Of a stretch of DNA of 64,000 bases, positions 34,100 to 43,897 are shown in pieces. The stretch spans positions 124,001 through 188,000 of the forward strand of contig CAZHCA010000006.1 of the NCBI GenBank assembly GCA_964530825.1, given 5' to 3'. The notes beneath the pieces are model-generated. The model was given only the letters and a program-made list of their open reading frames with translations. It made no database searches and was not told where the DNA came from. Each line of letters starts with the position of its first letter. The stretch's first letter is position 1. A program made the position numbers and the translations under genes. The stretch is from CAZHCA01 sp964530825 (GTDB lineage: Bacteria; Bacteroidota; Bacteroidia; Chitinophagales; Saprospiraceae).

Positions 34100-34285
34100 T
34101 TAATCCAAACCCATTAAACGGCCTGGACAGTTTTTACAGCGTTTGCCTTTCTTGTATTTCTTACAGCACTTTTTCTTGTATTTCTTCTTGCCCATTTGAA
34201 GAGGCGATTCCGCAATTGGAAACGGTTGAAAGTTAGGATCCGCCTGGGGCGTCCAACCCGGGATGGGCTTTGGTTGATAACTCAT
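34100..34285 (-). CDS. Lys/Cys-rich microprotein
   Basis: A 61-residue protein. The N-terminal half is Pro/aromatic (PIPGWTPQADPNFQPFP). The C-terminal half is a highly basic block (positions 32-54) with four cysteines in the order CC-x8-CxxC (Cys40, 41, 50, 53), which could bind zinc and nucleic acid. It has no signal peptide. It ends 5 bases before the methyltransferase gene. No known family is recognised, but the biased composition, ATG start and coupling suggest a real protein. Confidence 0.7.
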   Translation of the reverse strand: MSYQPKPIPGWTPQADPNFQPFPIAESPLQMGKKKYKKKCCKKYKKGKRCKNCPGRLMGLD

Positions 34286-34527
34286 GTTACGGCTTGGGCT
34301 TTATCTAGACTCATTAAGAATAGTTTCTTAAAAATACAATCTCCTGGCAATGGAGGTTCATGATTTTTGTCATTTCCGCACTGATTTTTGTTAGCGTAAA
34401 TAAATGACGGCGATCGGCAAATAGCTGAGAACAGAACGAAAGGCAAAGCTGATAAGCTAAAAAGCCAATATAAATTATCTATATTACCTAGTATTATCAA
34501 ACAGTAGACACCACAACAACTCCTCTT

Positions 34528-37500
34528 ATGCATCTATCCCTTCGTTGGAGTCTAGGGCTCCTGATCCTTTGTCTTTTTATCACCACCTGTTCAAAAGAGC
34601 CTGCATCTACTGCGGAGGTAGCAAAAAAAACAATGCCCGAAAGCGAACGCCTTTTTTCCCGGCAGTTTTTTACAGGCGAACCGGCCGAGCCCAAAATCAA
34701 AGAATTTCTAACGCTGCTGAAATCGGCCCAAACGCGGATCGGAGAGCAGCAGCCGCGCTACCTTACCGGCGATATCCGGCGCGAGATGGAGCAGGCGCGC
34801 CGCACCGCTTCGAATGCCCGTAGCCGGGAGGTGACCTTTACGCAATGGGGGCCGCTGAATACTACTGGACGCACGCGGTCTATCGTTGTGGATATGCGCG
34901 ACTCGACACTAGGCACCTATCTCATTGGTACCGTAGCTAGCGGGGTATGGAAAACGGAGGACAATGGACAGAACTGGCGCCTGGTTTCCGAGGATGTGCC
35001 TTATCCCTACAACAGCATCATTGCCGCTTCGGAAAGCGACCCGACGGTCATTTATATGGGTACCGGCGAAGTGTATCCTTTTCCAGGAAGCATAGCCTCT
35101 GATGGACTGGGGCTTTACAAGAGCACCGATGGGGGCGAGAACTGGGAACCCCTGGAAGGTTTAAACCCCGATTCACTTGGCTCCGTGATGGACATTGCGG
35201 TCAATCCATCCGATCCCGATGAGCTTTACGTGATCTCTATACGGCACGACCGCTTTTCCGTAGCCTTTGGATTGGATCGCAGCCTCCTTTGGTACAGCGA
35301 TAACGGGGGCGGTACTTGGACGTTACTACTGGAGAGCGTCGAGTACTTAACCGATATCGCGCCCCATCCGGATAATTTTGAGGAATTTATTTTGGGAGAA
35401 GAAAATGTCGGCATTTTACGTACTGCGAATCGAGGGCAGGATCTAACTCCTGTATTCGAGCTACCCGATAGTCGCCGCATTGTGCTCAAGCGGGCGCCCT
35501 CCGACCCCCGCATTGTCCACGCATTGGAGGTGGCGGCCGTGAGCGAGGACGGGTTCGGCGTTGAGCGGGTGCGCTCATATCGCTCGACCGATAGTGGCCG
35601 CACCTGGTCGGGGGTGGAACCCTCGACGATCGATTACAGCATCATTGCGAGTGGGCAAGGTAATTTTTCGGTAGCGATGGGCGTGCACTCCGAGAATCCC
35701 AATCTTATCTACGTCGGCGGAACCGGAGGCATCGTTTCAGCCGAGGTTGGAGATACTGAAGAACTGGATTTCGACTATACGGCTTCATCTACTTTTCCCT
35801 TTTTCCGGGAAGCCCTACCTACCGACGGTCAATTGGTTGCGTTTACCCCTCTGCTGGTCGAACAGCTGGATTTACCGTCTACACCAGCGATTGATCCGGA
35901 CACGGTGGGCCCCATCGAATTGGTATTCGGAGACGGTCCACAAATGGTCATGCGGCATACCAATGATACGCCCGCCGATTTCCTTGGTACTTATCAAGAC
36001 TACGTTGAGGTACCCTTCCAGGCCTTCATTGCCGATAGCACGCAGCAATTGATGGCGTCTTTTCTCGATGAGAACCGCAATGGCCAATGGGATCCGGAAG
36101 GCGTAACGCTCGACGGCCGCACCCAAATCGGAGAAACGATCATCGTCCACACCATTCCCTACGATGCATCGAGACCAGCTAGTGCGATCGTCAATGGCCG
36201 TGTGCTGGATTTCAGTGCCTATACTATAGGGTTGATCACTAATCCTGACTTTTCCATTCCCTTTGAAAGAATAAATGACCGGCTCAAAATACAGCCCATT
36301 TTTGGGCAGGTATTGCGTTCGGAGGAAACCGTCCTGGTCGACGGCTATTTTCAGTTTGGGGCCTCGCACGATTTTACGATCGATGGTCGCAACGTGCACC
36401 CCGATCACCACGATTTTATCATTTTACCCAAACCGGACGGTAACTTCAAAATCCTTGGAGTAAATGACGGTGGCTTTACCAAATCGGAAGACGGCGGCCA
36501 GACTTGGCGTTCTACCGGGTACAATTTCGATCTTTTCGAGCCACTGACCCAAGATGCGGGCGGCCCAACCCTGGGTGGATTTACCTCCGGCCATTTTTAC
36601 AAGGCGGTACGTGCGCCTCATGCCAATCAGTTCATCGGTGGTACCCAAGACAACGGCAGTTGGATGGCCTTCACTCCCCGTTCCGAGAATTCGCGTTTCA
36701 CCAAAATCGGACCCGGCGATGGCTTTGAAGCCATTTGGAATCCGGGCGACTCTAGCCGCATGGGCCTCAGTGTTCAATTTGGCAACTATTATTTTGGAGA
36801 AGAAAACGGTGCGGTTTGGTATAACAGCATTCTTCCCGGAGCCCCTTTTTACTCAAGCCTGGAGAATCCGGTTCAAGACCCTGGCCTAGTATATGCTTTG
36901 ACCGGCACTTCGGTCTGGGCTACCCGCGACTACGGTCGTACCTGGGTCGAGCATTTTGTGCAAGACCGCTTTTTTCTGCAAAACCTGGAAATCTCCCTAG
37001 CTGATCCTTATGTGATCTGGGTGTCGGATCGCAATGCAGGGGCTGTTTTTGTCAGTCGCAACGGCGGGCTTTCCTTTGAGCCCGTTTCGCCCCTAGGCGG
37101 CAACTTTCCCTGCCTGGGACAGACTAAGGACGTGTATAGCCACCCCACCGCTCCGGGCACGGCTTTCCTGGTCAGCGGTGCCAAAGGATGTCCCAAGATT
37201 CTGCGCACTGAGGACTACGGGCAGAACTGGACCGACATTACCGAATTCGGCGAAGACGGGCAAAGCGCTAATGGCTTCCCCGATGTACCGGTCTATTCAA
37301 TGATTGTCATGCCTCACGATACCAACTGGATATGGGCAAGTACTGAGATCGGCCTCGTCGAATCGCGCAATGGCGGCGACTCTTGGGCACTTGCCAACAA
37401 TGGATTTCCGGCCATACGCGCTTGGAACATGGATCATACTGACAACCAAGTCGTATTGGCAACTCATGGATTGGGCATTTGGTCGGCCACCATTCCGGAA

Positions 37501-38691
37501 CTGGGGAACTTTGAATACCAGTTGCCGGAAATGCTTACCCCTCTGTTGGCGCTAGACGGCGAGGCTGCCAACGGGGAACTTAACGGAAATGTGCGGGTAC
37601 GGTCGCCCTTGGACTCTTTGCGCATCCGCGTAATTGGACAAAGTGATGATTTTGATGCGCCTTTTGACCAAGATTTAGGATCTTTTATTATCGAACGCAA
37701 TATCGATGTGGGCAATGACATTGCCTTTACCGTGCAGCTCGAGAATCTGCCTACCGATAGGATTCTGCGAGCAAGGGTGTTTTGCGAAGGCTTCCGGCGA
37801 GGACGCCGCCTGCGCGACGAAGCTTTTACCTGGGCCTATACCTTGGAAAGCGAGCCATTGGCAGGAATAGAAGAGGACTTTGAAGACGGGAATCCTTTCA
37901 AAACCTTCGCCTTCCGAGTACAACGACCAACGGGCTTTTCCAATCAGGGTTTGCACTCCGATCATCCCCTGTTCGACAGCGAACCGGCCATAGCGATTAT
38001 CGGACGTCCCATAGTTATAGCTCCTGACTTTACCCCGTTTTTTTTTGATGAGATCCTCATTCATCCCTTTACACCAGATAGACAAGTGACCCAGGAATTT
38101 GTCATTTTGCGTGACCAGGGGTTCAGCAAGATAGAAGCCAGTGCAGATGCCGGCAAAAGCTGGGAATCCTTGGCCAGCTATTTTTCCGATGCAGCAGCGG
38201 GTGGAAACGGCAATTGGACACAGGCATTCTTCAATGGCGATCCTATTGAAGATAATCTCTACGCGACGCGCGATATCAATCTTAATGATTTCTTTGAGTT
38301 TGGCGACACTGTTTACCTTCGGTTAAATCTACGCATGACTAATGCCAATGGCGGTTTTGGAGAATCGCGTTGGGGCTGGGCCATCGACAATATGATTTTT
38401 GGGTTGCCGACAAGTACGCAGGAAGCTGCCGGACATGCCGTGCCCACAACGGTATTTCCCAACCCTATAACGGATGCGTTCCGGGTACAATTTCACAGCC
38501 CTAAAAGCGATAAGGCAACTTTACAGCTATTCGACATCATGGGCCGGCACCTGGCTGATCTCGATCAACAGGTAGCCAACAGTGGTTTGAACATGTTCGA
38601 GGCAAACCTGGGGACCCGGGCAGCGGGGACCTACTTGTTGTGCCTGCGGATTGGTGAGCGTATGGAATGGTTGACGGTGGTTAAGAAGTAA
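34528..38691 (+). CDS. Giant Asp-box (sortilin/BNR-like) T9SS-secreted protein
   Basis: A 1387-residue extracellular protein with a signal peptide (about 1-20, followed by Cys but without a good lipobox). At least nine Asp-box blades are visible, for example TEDNGQNWRL, STDGGENWEP, SEDGGQTWRS, TRDYGRTWVE, RTEDYGQNWTD and SRNGGDSWAL, as in sortilin/VPS10-like propellers. An insert at about 410-640 contains a calcium-loop-like DENRNGQWDPEG (about 514-525) and the HPDHHDFIILP segment typical of these proteins. A beta-sandwich domain (about 1110-1300) and a T9SS sorting domain (about 1310-1387; VFPNPITDAFRVQF) follow. The role is probably in binding or hydrolysis at the surface; no catalytic residues can be assigned. 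Confidence 0.88.
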   Translation: MHLSLRWSLGLLILCLFITTCSKEPASTAEVAKKTMPESERLFSRQFFTGEPAEPKIKEFLTLLKSAQTRIGEQQPRYLTGDIRREMEQARRTASNARSREVTFTQWGPLNTTGRTRSIVVDMRDSTLGTYLIGTVASGVWKTEDNGQNWRLVSEDVPYPYNSIIAASESDPTVIYMGTGEVYPFPGSIASDGLGLYKSTDGGENWEPLEGLNPDSLGSVMDIAVNPSDPDELYVISIRHDRFSVAFGLDRSLLWYSDNGGGTWTLLLESVEYLTDIAPHPDNFEEFILGEENVGILRTANRGQDLTPVFELPDSRRIVLKRAPSDPRIVHALEVAAVSEDGFGVERVRSYRSTDSGRTWSGVEPSTIDYSIIASGQGNFSVAMGVHSENPNLIYVGGTGGIVSAEVGDTEELDFDYTASSTFPFFREALPTDGQLVAFTPLLVEQLDLPSTPAIDPDTVGPIELVFGDGPQMVMRHTNDTPADFLGTYQDYVEVPFQAFIADSTQQLMASFLDENRNGQWDPEGVTLDGRTQIGETIIVHTIPYDASRPASAIVNGRVLDFSAYTIGLITNPDFSIPFERINDRLKIQPIFGQVLRSEETVLVDGYFQFGASHDFTIDGRNVHPDHHDFIILPKPDGNFKILGVNDGGFTKSEDGGQTWRSTGYNFDLFEPLTQDAGGPTLGGFTSGHFYKAVRAPHANQFIGGTQDNGSWMAFTPRSENSRFTKIGPGDGFEAIWNPGDSSRMGLSVQFGNYYFGEENGAVWYNSILPGAPFYSSLENPVQDPGLVYALTGTSVWATRDYGRTWVEHFVQDRFFLQNLEISLADPYVIWVSDRNAGAVFVSRNGGLSFEPVSPLGGNFPCLGQTKDVYSHPTAPGTAFLVSGAKGCPKILRTEDYGQNWTDITEFGEDGQSANGFPDVPVYSMIVMPHDTNWIWASTEIGLVESRNGGDSWALANNGFPAIRAWNMDHTDNQVVLATHGLGIWSATIPELGNFEYQLPEMLTPLLALDGEAANGELNGNVRVRSPLDSLRIRVIGQSDDFDAPFDQDLGSFIIERNIDVGNDIAFTVQLENLPTDRILRARVFCEGFRRGRRLRDEAFTWAYTLESEPLAGIEEDFEDGNPFKTFAFRVQRPTGFSNQGLHSDHPLFDSEPAIAIIGRPIVIAPDFTPFFFDEILIHPFTPDRQVTQEFVILRDQGFSKIEASADAGKSWESLASYFSDAAAGGNGNWTQAFFNGDPIEDNLYATRDINLNDFFEFGDTVYLRLNLRMTNANGGFGESRWGWAIDNMIFGLPTSTQEAAGHAVPTTVFPNPITDAFRVQFHSPKSDKATLQLFDIMGRHLADLDQQVANSGLNMFEANLGTRAAGTYLLCLRIGERMEWLTVVKK

Positions 38692-38802
38692 CCGGGTGTT
38701 TAGGGCACTGCCTTTAATGGATTACACCAGACTGGAAAGCTAGTGAGCCCGTAACATGGGTAAGTCAACAGTACATATTGGCGTGCTGCCCGGAGGAGAT
38801 GA

Positions 38803-40032
38803 TTACCTTTTCTTGCGGGGCCGTCCCTTCCCGCGAGGCTGGCGGCCGCCCCCGGATTTTCGGTGACCGCCGCTTCGGCCCTTAGGCGGATCGTAGGCGG
38901 CGTATTCCAGATCCGGCGGCAAGGGTTGGCGGCGGATCTCGGTTTCTAAAACTTCTTCGATGCGCTTGAAGCGGTGATAGTCGGTGCGATTGACGTAGGT
39001 AATGGCGATTCCCGAGGCTTCGGCCCGAGCCGTACGACCTATGCGGTGTACGTAATCTTCCGGATCGCTGGGCACGTCAAAATTGATGACCAAATCGATA
39101 CCGGTGATGTCGATACCGCGGGCCAGGACGTCGGTCGTCACCATAAATGGGATTTGACCGGAACGGAAGGCCAACAACCGACGCTCCCGCTCGTCCTGAT
39201 CAAGGTCGGAGTGGATAGCTCCCACCGTCATGCCGCGCTGGTTGAGTCGCTCCGAAAGCTCCTTGACATTTTTCTTGGTATTGGAAAAAATGATGACCCG
39301 GTTCAGGTTTTTACGCCCCTGGAGCAGGTATTCGGTCAGCTGGATTTTGCCTTTGTCATGGATTTCGTAGGCGCCCTGCATAATATTCGCTGCCGGTTTG
39401 GAAATAGCGATGTTGACTTCGGCCGGATCTCGCATAATCTGCTTGGCGAATTTGCGGATCTCACTGGGCATGGTAGCGCTGAACAACAAGGTTTGTCGAT
39501 CAACGGGTAGTTTATAGACGATATTCATGATGGCCGGTGCAAATCCCATATCCAACATGCGATCAGCCTCATCGAGAATCAGGCACTTTACAGTGCTCAG
39601 GTCGGAGTAGCCCATATCGAGATGGGCGGTCAGCCGGCCCGGGGTGGCGACAATGATATCGGCGCCTTGTTTCAGGGCGCGTTTTTCCTGCTCCATACTC
39701 TGTCCGTCGCGTCCCCCATAGATGGGGATAGAGCTGATTGGGGCGAAATAAGAAAATGCCTCCAACTGCTGGTCGACCTGGATGACCAGTTCGCGCGTGG
39801 GGCCTACCACCAAGGTATGGATACCTTTGTGCTCTTCTTTTGCCAGTTTATTGATGATGGGAAGTAAAAAGGCAGCTGTTTTTCCCGTACCCGTTTGGGC
39901 ACAGGCCAGCACGTCACGGCCTTCCATAATCAGGGGTATAGACTGCTCTTGTATTGGGGTAGCTTTCTCAAAACCCATGCTATCTAGCCCTTGCATCAGG
40001 GCCGACTCAAATCCAAACTCCGAAAATTCCAA
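38803..40032 (-). CDS. DEAD-box ATP-dependent RNA helicase (RhlE-like)
   Basis: A 409-residue cytoplasmic helicase that remodels RNA in ribosome assembly or decay. All core motifs are present in order: Q motif (FEKATPIQEQSIPLIM), motif I AQTGTGKTAAF, PTRELVIQ, DEAD box (LDEADRMLDMGF), SAT, motif V TTDVLARGIDI, and motif VI HRIGRTARA. A Gly/Arg/Lys-rich tail (about 380-409) likely adds RNA affinity. The start is TTG at 40032, with MEFSEFGF as usual for the family N-terminus. It is transcribed alone. Confidence 0.97.
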   Translation of the reverse strand: MEFSEFGFESALMQGLDSMGFEKATPIQEQSIPLIMEGRDVLACAQTGTGKTAAFLLPIINKLAKEEHKGIHTLVVGPTRELVIQVDQQLEAFSYFAPISSIPIYGGRDGQSMEQEKRALKQGADIIVATPGRLTAHLDMGYSDLSTVKCLILDEADRMLDMGFAPAIMNIVYKLPVDRQTLLFSATMPSEIRKFAKQIMRDPAEVNIAISKPAANIMQGAYEIHDKGKIQLTEYLLQGRKNLNRVIIFSNTKKNVKELSERLNQRGMTVGAIHSDLDQDERERRLLAFRSGQIPFMVTTDVLARGIDITGIDLVINFDVPSDPEDYVHRIGRTARAEASGIAITYVNRTDYHRFKRIEEVLETEIRRQPLPPDLEYAAYDPPKGRSGGHRKSGGGRQPRGKGRPRKKR

Positions 40033-40112
40033 GTGATTGTATTTAGTTAACTACTACCGATCCGACAGTCGGGTCGGGTATCGATCAGGATACGATTGGC
40101 TAAGGATCTTCT

Positions 40113-41387
40113 CTAAGCCGCCTCTATAACCTCTTCCTCCGAGCCTTTGTTTGCTGCGGTGCTTGGCCGTTGATCGTAACTTACTTGTTGCCAAAGGTAA
40201 ATAAAGCCGAGGATACTCGCCACGGCAAAAATCATCCCACCTACCCACCAGAGCGAAAATGCCCCAGTTAGCACCCATAATCCTAACGGAATGGTTGCCA
40301 GCCGTAGTATCTCTGCCCCGGCCAGCCAGCGGCGGCACGACTCGAAAAGCAAGCCGAACATGAGGGTGGTTAAAATGATCCAAGCGGCAAAACCAATCTT
40401 TACCAGTGGGGTGAAATTGTCACTGCTGAAAAAGAAATAGGCATTCAGTCCCAGTGCTACTAGAAACTGAATCAGGATGTACACGTTAATGTGTAGGGCA
40501 TAAGGATGCACGTTGTATTTTCGGTAATCATCCGGCACTTCCTGCGGTTTTTGAACGCCACCCAAATATTCGGGGTACCAACCGGGCGGATTAAACAAAA
40601 TGCGCAAGGCATCGCCGGTACTGCGTGTCTGGCGAAGTGCCTGGTAGAGGTCCATATAGTGCGCAAAGTTGGCGTATACGGGATTCCAGCTATTAAGAGG
40701 CTTGGTAATACCATAATGGGGGCGTTCTTCTTCTTCCTTGAATGTGCCGAAGAGCTTATCCCACACAATGAACACGCCCGCATAATTCCTGTCGATATAC
40801 TTCGGGTCGCGTCCGTGGTGTACCCGGTGGTGGCTAGGGGTATTCATCACCGCCTCGAACCAACGCGGCAGACGATCGATATGCTCGGTATGGATCCAGA
40901 ACTGATAGATTAGATTAAATCCGCCGGCCGCGACCATCATGAGCGGATCGAAACCCAGAAAGGCCAATGGTGCATAGAAGGGAAAGCTCCAGATGAAGGC
41001 CGTTGAGCTCTGGCGCAAAGCCACCGAGAGGTTGTAGTCTTCGCTCTGGTGGTGCACTACGTGCCCCCCCCAGAACAAACTCACCTCGTGCGCCATCCGG
41101 TGACTCCAGTAGTAGCAAAGGTCGTAAAGGATAAATAACAGTACAAAAGTCCAGCCATTGTTGGGGATCTGGAAGGGCGCCAGTTTTTCGTAAATGAGCA
41201 CGAACAGTCCAATCTCAACGACCTTAAAAAAAGTGCCGGTCAACTGTTGGAGTACGCCGGTATTGATATTGGTTACGGCATCGTGTAAGCGATAGGTCCG
41301 CTTGCGACTAACGCTCTCAACCACCAACTCAATTGCCATGAGGGTAAAATAAAGTGGGATTGCAATGATAACTGGACTAAGATCCAT
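40113..41387 (-). CDS. Membrane hydroxylase of the sterol desaturase/alkylglycerol monooxygenase type
   Basis: A 424-residue multi-pass inner-membrane di-iron enzyme. Its histidine boxes are HRMAH (96-100), HVVHH (109-113), HTEH and HHRVHHGRD (about 190-200), complete for the fatty acid hydroxylase superfamily. The length, the ALRQSS stretch after the second box and the extra C-terminal membrane segments resemble TMEM195-type alkylglycerol monooxygenases more than short sterol desaturases. The substrate is thus a membrane lipid, possibly an ether lipid. It is 80 bases downstream of the helicase start, on the same strand. Confidence 0.9.
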   Translation of the reverse strand: MDLSPVIIAIPLYFTLMAIELVVESVSRKRTYRLHDAVTNINTGVLQQLTGTFFKVVEIGLFVLIYEKLAPFQIPNNGWTFVLLFILYDLCYYWSHRMAHEVSLFWGGHVVHHQSEDYNLSVALRQSSTAFIWSFPFYAPLAFLGFDPLMMVAAGGFNLIYQFWIHTEHIDRLPRWFEAVMNTPSHHRVHHGRDPKYIDRNYAGVFIVWDKLFGTFKEEEERPHYGITKPLNSWNPVYANFAHYMDLYQALRQTRSTGDALRILFNPPGWYPEYLGGVQKPQEVPDDYRKYNVHPYALHINVYILIQFLVALGLNAYFFFSSDNFTPLVKIGFAAWIILTTLMFGLLFESCRRWLAGAEILRLATIPLGLWVLTGAFSLWWVGGMIFAVASILGFIYLWQQVSYDQRPSTAANKGSEEEVIEAA

Positions 41388-41481
41388 AACAGTTCGAATA
41401 TTAATTTACGGGATAACCCGCCTGACGAACAAAATTGCGAAAATTCGCGGAAAAATGGAAGTCGGTCCTTTATCAAAGCCC

Positions 41482-42219
41482 TTAATTTTCACCGCGTATG
41501 CGGAAACTGCCGTTCCCGCCCTCTTCGCGGAAACGTTCTAATTGCATGCGCACCATTTTGTTGAATTCCTGGCGCGTGATTGCCTTGCCTTTGGTGGGCG
41601 CTTCCAGCGCTTTGGGTTCGGGCGCCTCCTCGATAATCTCAGTGGCAAAGTAAGTTAACTCATCGCCATTGATCGAAACGGCCAGGATCATTCCCGGCAG
41701 TTGGTGGTAGTTCTCCGGCCCGCTGGCCACGGGAATCTGCAGGGTGAACCAGGCCTCGGTATTGCGGTCGGCAGTGGTATCCTGTAACACAGCTTTGGTG
41801 CACAGGTAGCCGGCGATTTTGGCTTGCTCGCCAGTGATTTTCCAAGTCGGTGGCGCTTCGCTACCAGCGATTAGGTAATTCTTACCATCCCATTCGCGCG
41901 ATTCTACGGCATCGCCAGAGCGAAGATTCCGGAATACTTCCCGGTTGGCTTGCATCATACCAAAGCGACCTCCCCGCCCGGAAGGTGGCTGGGCCTTGGG
42001 ATCTTTATGGCGCCGGTAGACGGTCGCAGTGGGGGTAAAGAGCAGCTCCATTTTGCTGGAATTATACTCGGGAATCAAATCTTTAAGCTCGGGGCGCCGG
42101 TCACCGATACGCTTGTGCATGTTGATCTTGCGCTCGTAAATGATAACGCCTGATGTAAGCTGGGCCTGGGTTTGGCAGGTGAAGCCTAATACGGCTAGGA
42201 TGGCGATTAGATTCTTCAT
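41482..42219 (-). CDS. GLPGLI-family secreted protein
   Basis: A 245-residue protein with a signal peptide (1-19, ending CQTQAQ) and the family pattern: a GVIIYERKINMH opening, then GYLCTKAVLQD, EAWFTLQIPVASGPENYHQLPG and MILAVSINGDE. The motif that names the family appears as QLPGMI. Function is unknown; genes of this family often accompany TonB-dependent receptors. Here it is divergent from a histidine kinase/response regulator pair and shares an upstream GTTAAT element with the TonB receptor gene at 44617-47394. The ATG at 42219 was chosen over an upstream in-frame start at 42258, since the signal peptide begins there. Confidence 0.88.
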   Translation of the reverse strand: MKNLIAILAVLGFTCQTQAQLTSGVIIYERKINMHKRIGDRRPELKDLIPEYNSSKMELLFTPTATVYRRHKDPKAQPPSGRGGRFGMMQANREVFRNLRSGDAVESREWDGKNYLIAGSEAPPTWKITGEQAKIAGYLCTKAVLQDTTADRNTEAWFTLQIPVASGPENYHQLPGMILAVSINGDELTYFATEIIEEAPEPKALEAPTKGKAITRQEFNKMVRMQLERFREEGGNGSFRIRGEN

Positions 42220-42380
42220 AGTTATTATGGATTGGTTTAGTGTTGATGGTTTAATCAATGGAATTCGATGAGGTCTTCTAACCTTAACATCGCCCAGTGT
42301 TTTAGATCCTTAAGACGGGTTGCCTGCCACCATTGCATAGGTCGTGCATACCCTCACTCTCAAACTAAAACAATCTCCAG

Positions 42381-42417
42381 GTTAACCAATCTGGATATAT
42401 GGTTAATTTAGGTTAAT
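42381..42417. promoter_or_regulatory. Tandem GTTAAT element, copy 1
   Basis: GTTAAC (42381-42386), GTTAAT (42402-42407) and GTTAAT (42412-42417) are spaced 21 and 10 bases apart, that is two and one helical turns. The core GTTAATTTAGGTTAAT recurs exactly at 47466-47481. It lies between the divergent GLPGLI and kinase genes, 40 bases before the kinase ATG. Same-face direct repeats at about 10-11 bases are typical of OmpR-family regulator sites. Confidence 0.65.
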
Positions 42418-42457
42418 CGGACTGCTAAGCGGAAAGAAACCTCGTACTTTTAGAAGT

Positions 42458-43897
42458 ATGAAGGCGGAGAAGCGATATGGATTGTTCCGGATACTGGCCA
42501 TTACGACCACCAGCTTGCTACTGGTTTTTCTGGTTTATTGGGTATGGAGCGCCTGGAAGGTCCAATACTGGCAGCTGGGCGAAAATGTCAACTCCATTTT
42601 TTCCCGTACCATCAGTCATTTACAGGATTCGCTGGTGCTAGGGACACGCGTTTTTATCCTGAATGATTCGGTGTTGTTAGATACGGCGCAGAGCGAACGC
42701 TTGAGGAATCGCCTGCAGTTTTTTGCGGAGCGCGCCAACGCCAATCTATCCCCAGGCCATCATAGCCGCCCCCACCTCGAAGTCATCCGGATCGGGGGCG
42801 AGGAACGGGAAGGCCGCAGGCCCTTTCCGACCGATACCTCCGGCCAGATTAACCGGATTTTTTCCATGATTCGCGATTCTTTATCAACCGATACGATTCG
42901 AATGGCGCTAGCCCGGCAGCTGCAGGAAGCCGGTGTTCCCGTCCGGTTTGAGCTCCTTCGATTTAGGAGGGAGGACCGGGCATCGCTTCCGCAAACCGGG
43001 TCGCAGGAAAAAAGCGGTCAGCAATTTTTCGGCCCGGTATTCGCCGGCATGCCACCCATCGACCGGTACTATTTGCGGGTATATCCTTATCATTGGTTGG
43101 TTCTACGCTGGATGTGGCCAATGCTCCTTGCTGCTGTTCTTTTACAATCCCTTACCGTGCTTTCTTTCTGGGCTTTGTTGCGGACTCTACGGCGGGAGCG
43201 GCAGTTTGCCCGGATGAAGGATGATTTCATCTCCAACATGACGCACGAGCTAAAGACCCCCATAACCACGGCCAGCGTGGCCCTGGAGGCGCTCGATGAT
43301 TTCCATGCGCTGGCCGACCGCGACCGCACCGTAGAATATCTCGATATCTCGCGCCGCGAGCTGGGTCGCCTGGGCCTGTTGGTCGATAAAGTCCTGCAAT
43401 ACAGCCTAATAGAAGATCGACCCATCAAGTTGGAAAAAAGGCACTTGGACTTAGGCCTGCTGGTCGAACAGGTGCTGGAATCGCTGCGTCTGCGCGCCGA
43501 ACAACTCGAAGCTGATGTGCATCTTATCCGGCCACCCCGACCGGTTTACTTTGAGGGGGACCCCATGCATCTGAGTAATCTGGTGTTCAACCTAATCGAT
43601 AACGCACTCAAGTACGGGGGCGAGCCGCCCCGGATTGAGGTATCGCTGATACCTAACGGTCAGCAGTTGCGGCTACAGGTAGCCGATCATGGCCCCGGCA
43701 TCCCTGGGGCGTATCAGGAGAAGGTGTTCGAAAAATTTTTCCGCGTCCCGGCCGGTGATCGCCACGATGCCAAGGGGCACGGACTAGGGCTGAGCTACGT
43801 GTCCAGTATCGTGCGCCTGCACGGTGGCCGTATCCAGCTCGAAAACGCTCCTGCCGGGGGCGCCGTTTTTTCTATTGATTTACCCTACAGCACATGA
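42458..43897 (+). CDS. Membrane sensor histidine kinase
   Basis: A 479-residue inner-membrane kinase with two membrane helices (about 12-31 and 213-240) bounding a periplasmic sensor of about 180 residues with no known fold. It has a HisKA domain with His263 (SNMTHELKTPIT) and an HATPase domain with NLVFNLIDNALKYGG, VADHGPGIPG, EKFFR and GHGLGLSYV. It passes phosphate to the OmpR-type regulator whose gene overlaps its stop by four bases. The short cytoplasmic juxtamembrane region has no HAMP domain. Confidence 0.96.
   Translation: MKAEKRYGLFRILAITTTSLLLVFLVYWVWSAWKVQYWQLGENVNSIFSRTISHLQDSLVLGTRVFILNDSVLLDTAQSERLRNRLQFFAERANANLSPGHHSRPHLEVIRIGGEEREGRRPFPTDTSGQINRIFSMIRDSLSTDTIRMALARQLQEAGVPVRFELLRFRREDRASLPQTGSQEKSGQQFFGPVFAGMPPIDRYYLRVYPYHWLVLRWMWPMLLAAVLLQSLTVLSFWALLRTLRRERQFARMKDDFISNMTHELKTPITTASVALEALDDFHALADRDRTVEYLDISRRELGRLGLLVDKVLQYSLIEDRPIKLEKRHLDLGLLVEQVLESLRLRAEQLEADVHLIRPPRPVYFEGDPMHLSNLVFNLIDNALKYGGEPPRIEVSLIPNGQQLRLQVADHGPGIPGAYQEKVFEKFFRVPAGDRHDAKGHGLGLSYVSSIVRLHGGRIQLENAPAGGAVFSIDLPYST

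Noticed and set aside
34528..34600. Lipoprotein signal on the giant Asp-box protein
   Set aside because: The residues before the cysteine (ITTC) do not fit a lipobox, and a T9SS sorting domain already explains its export.
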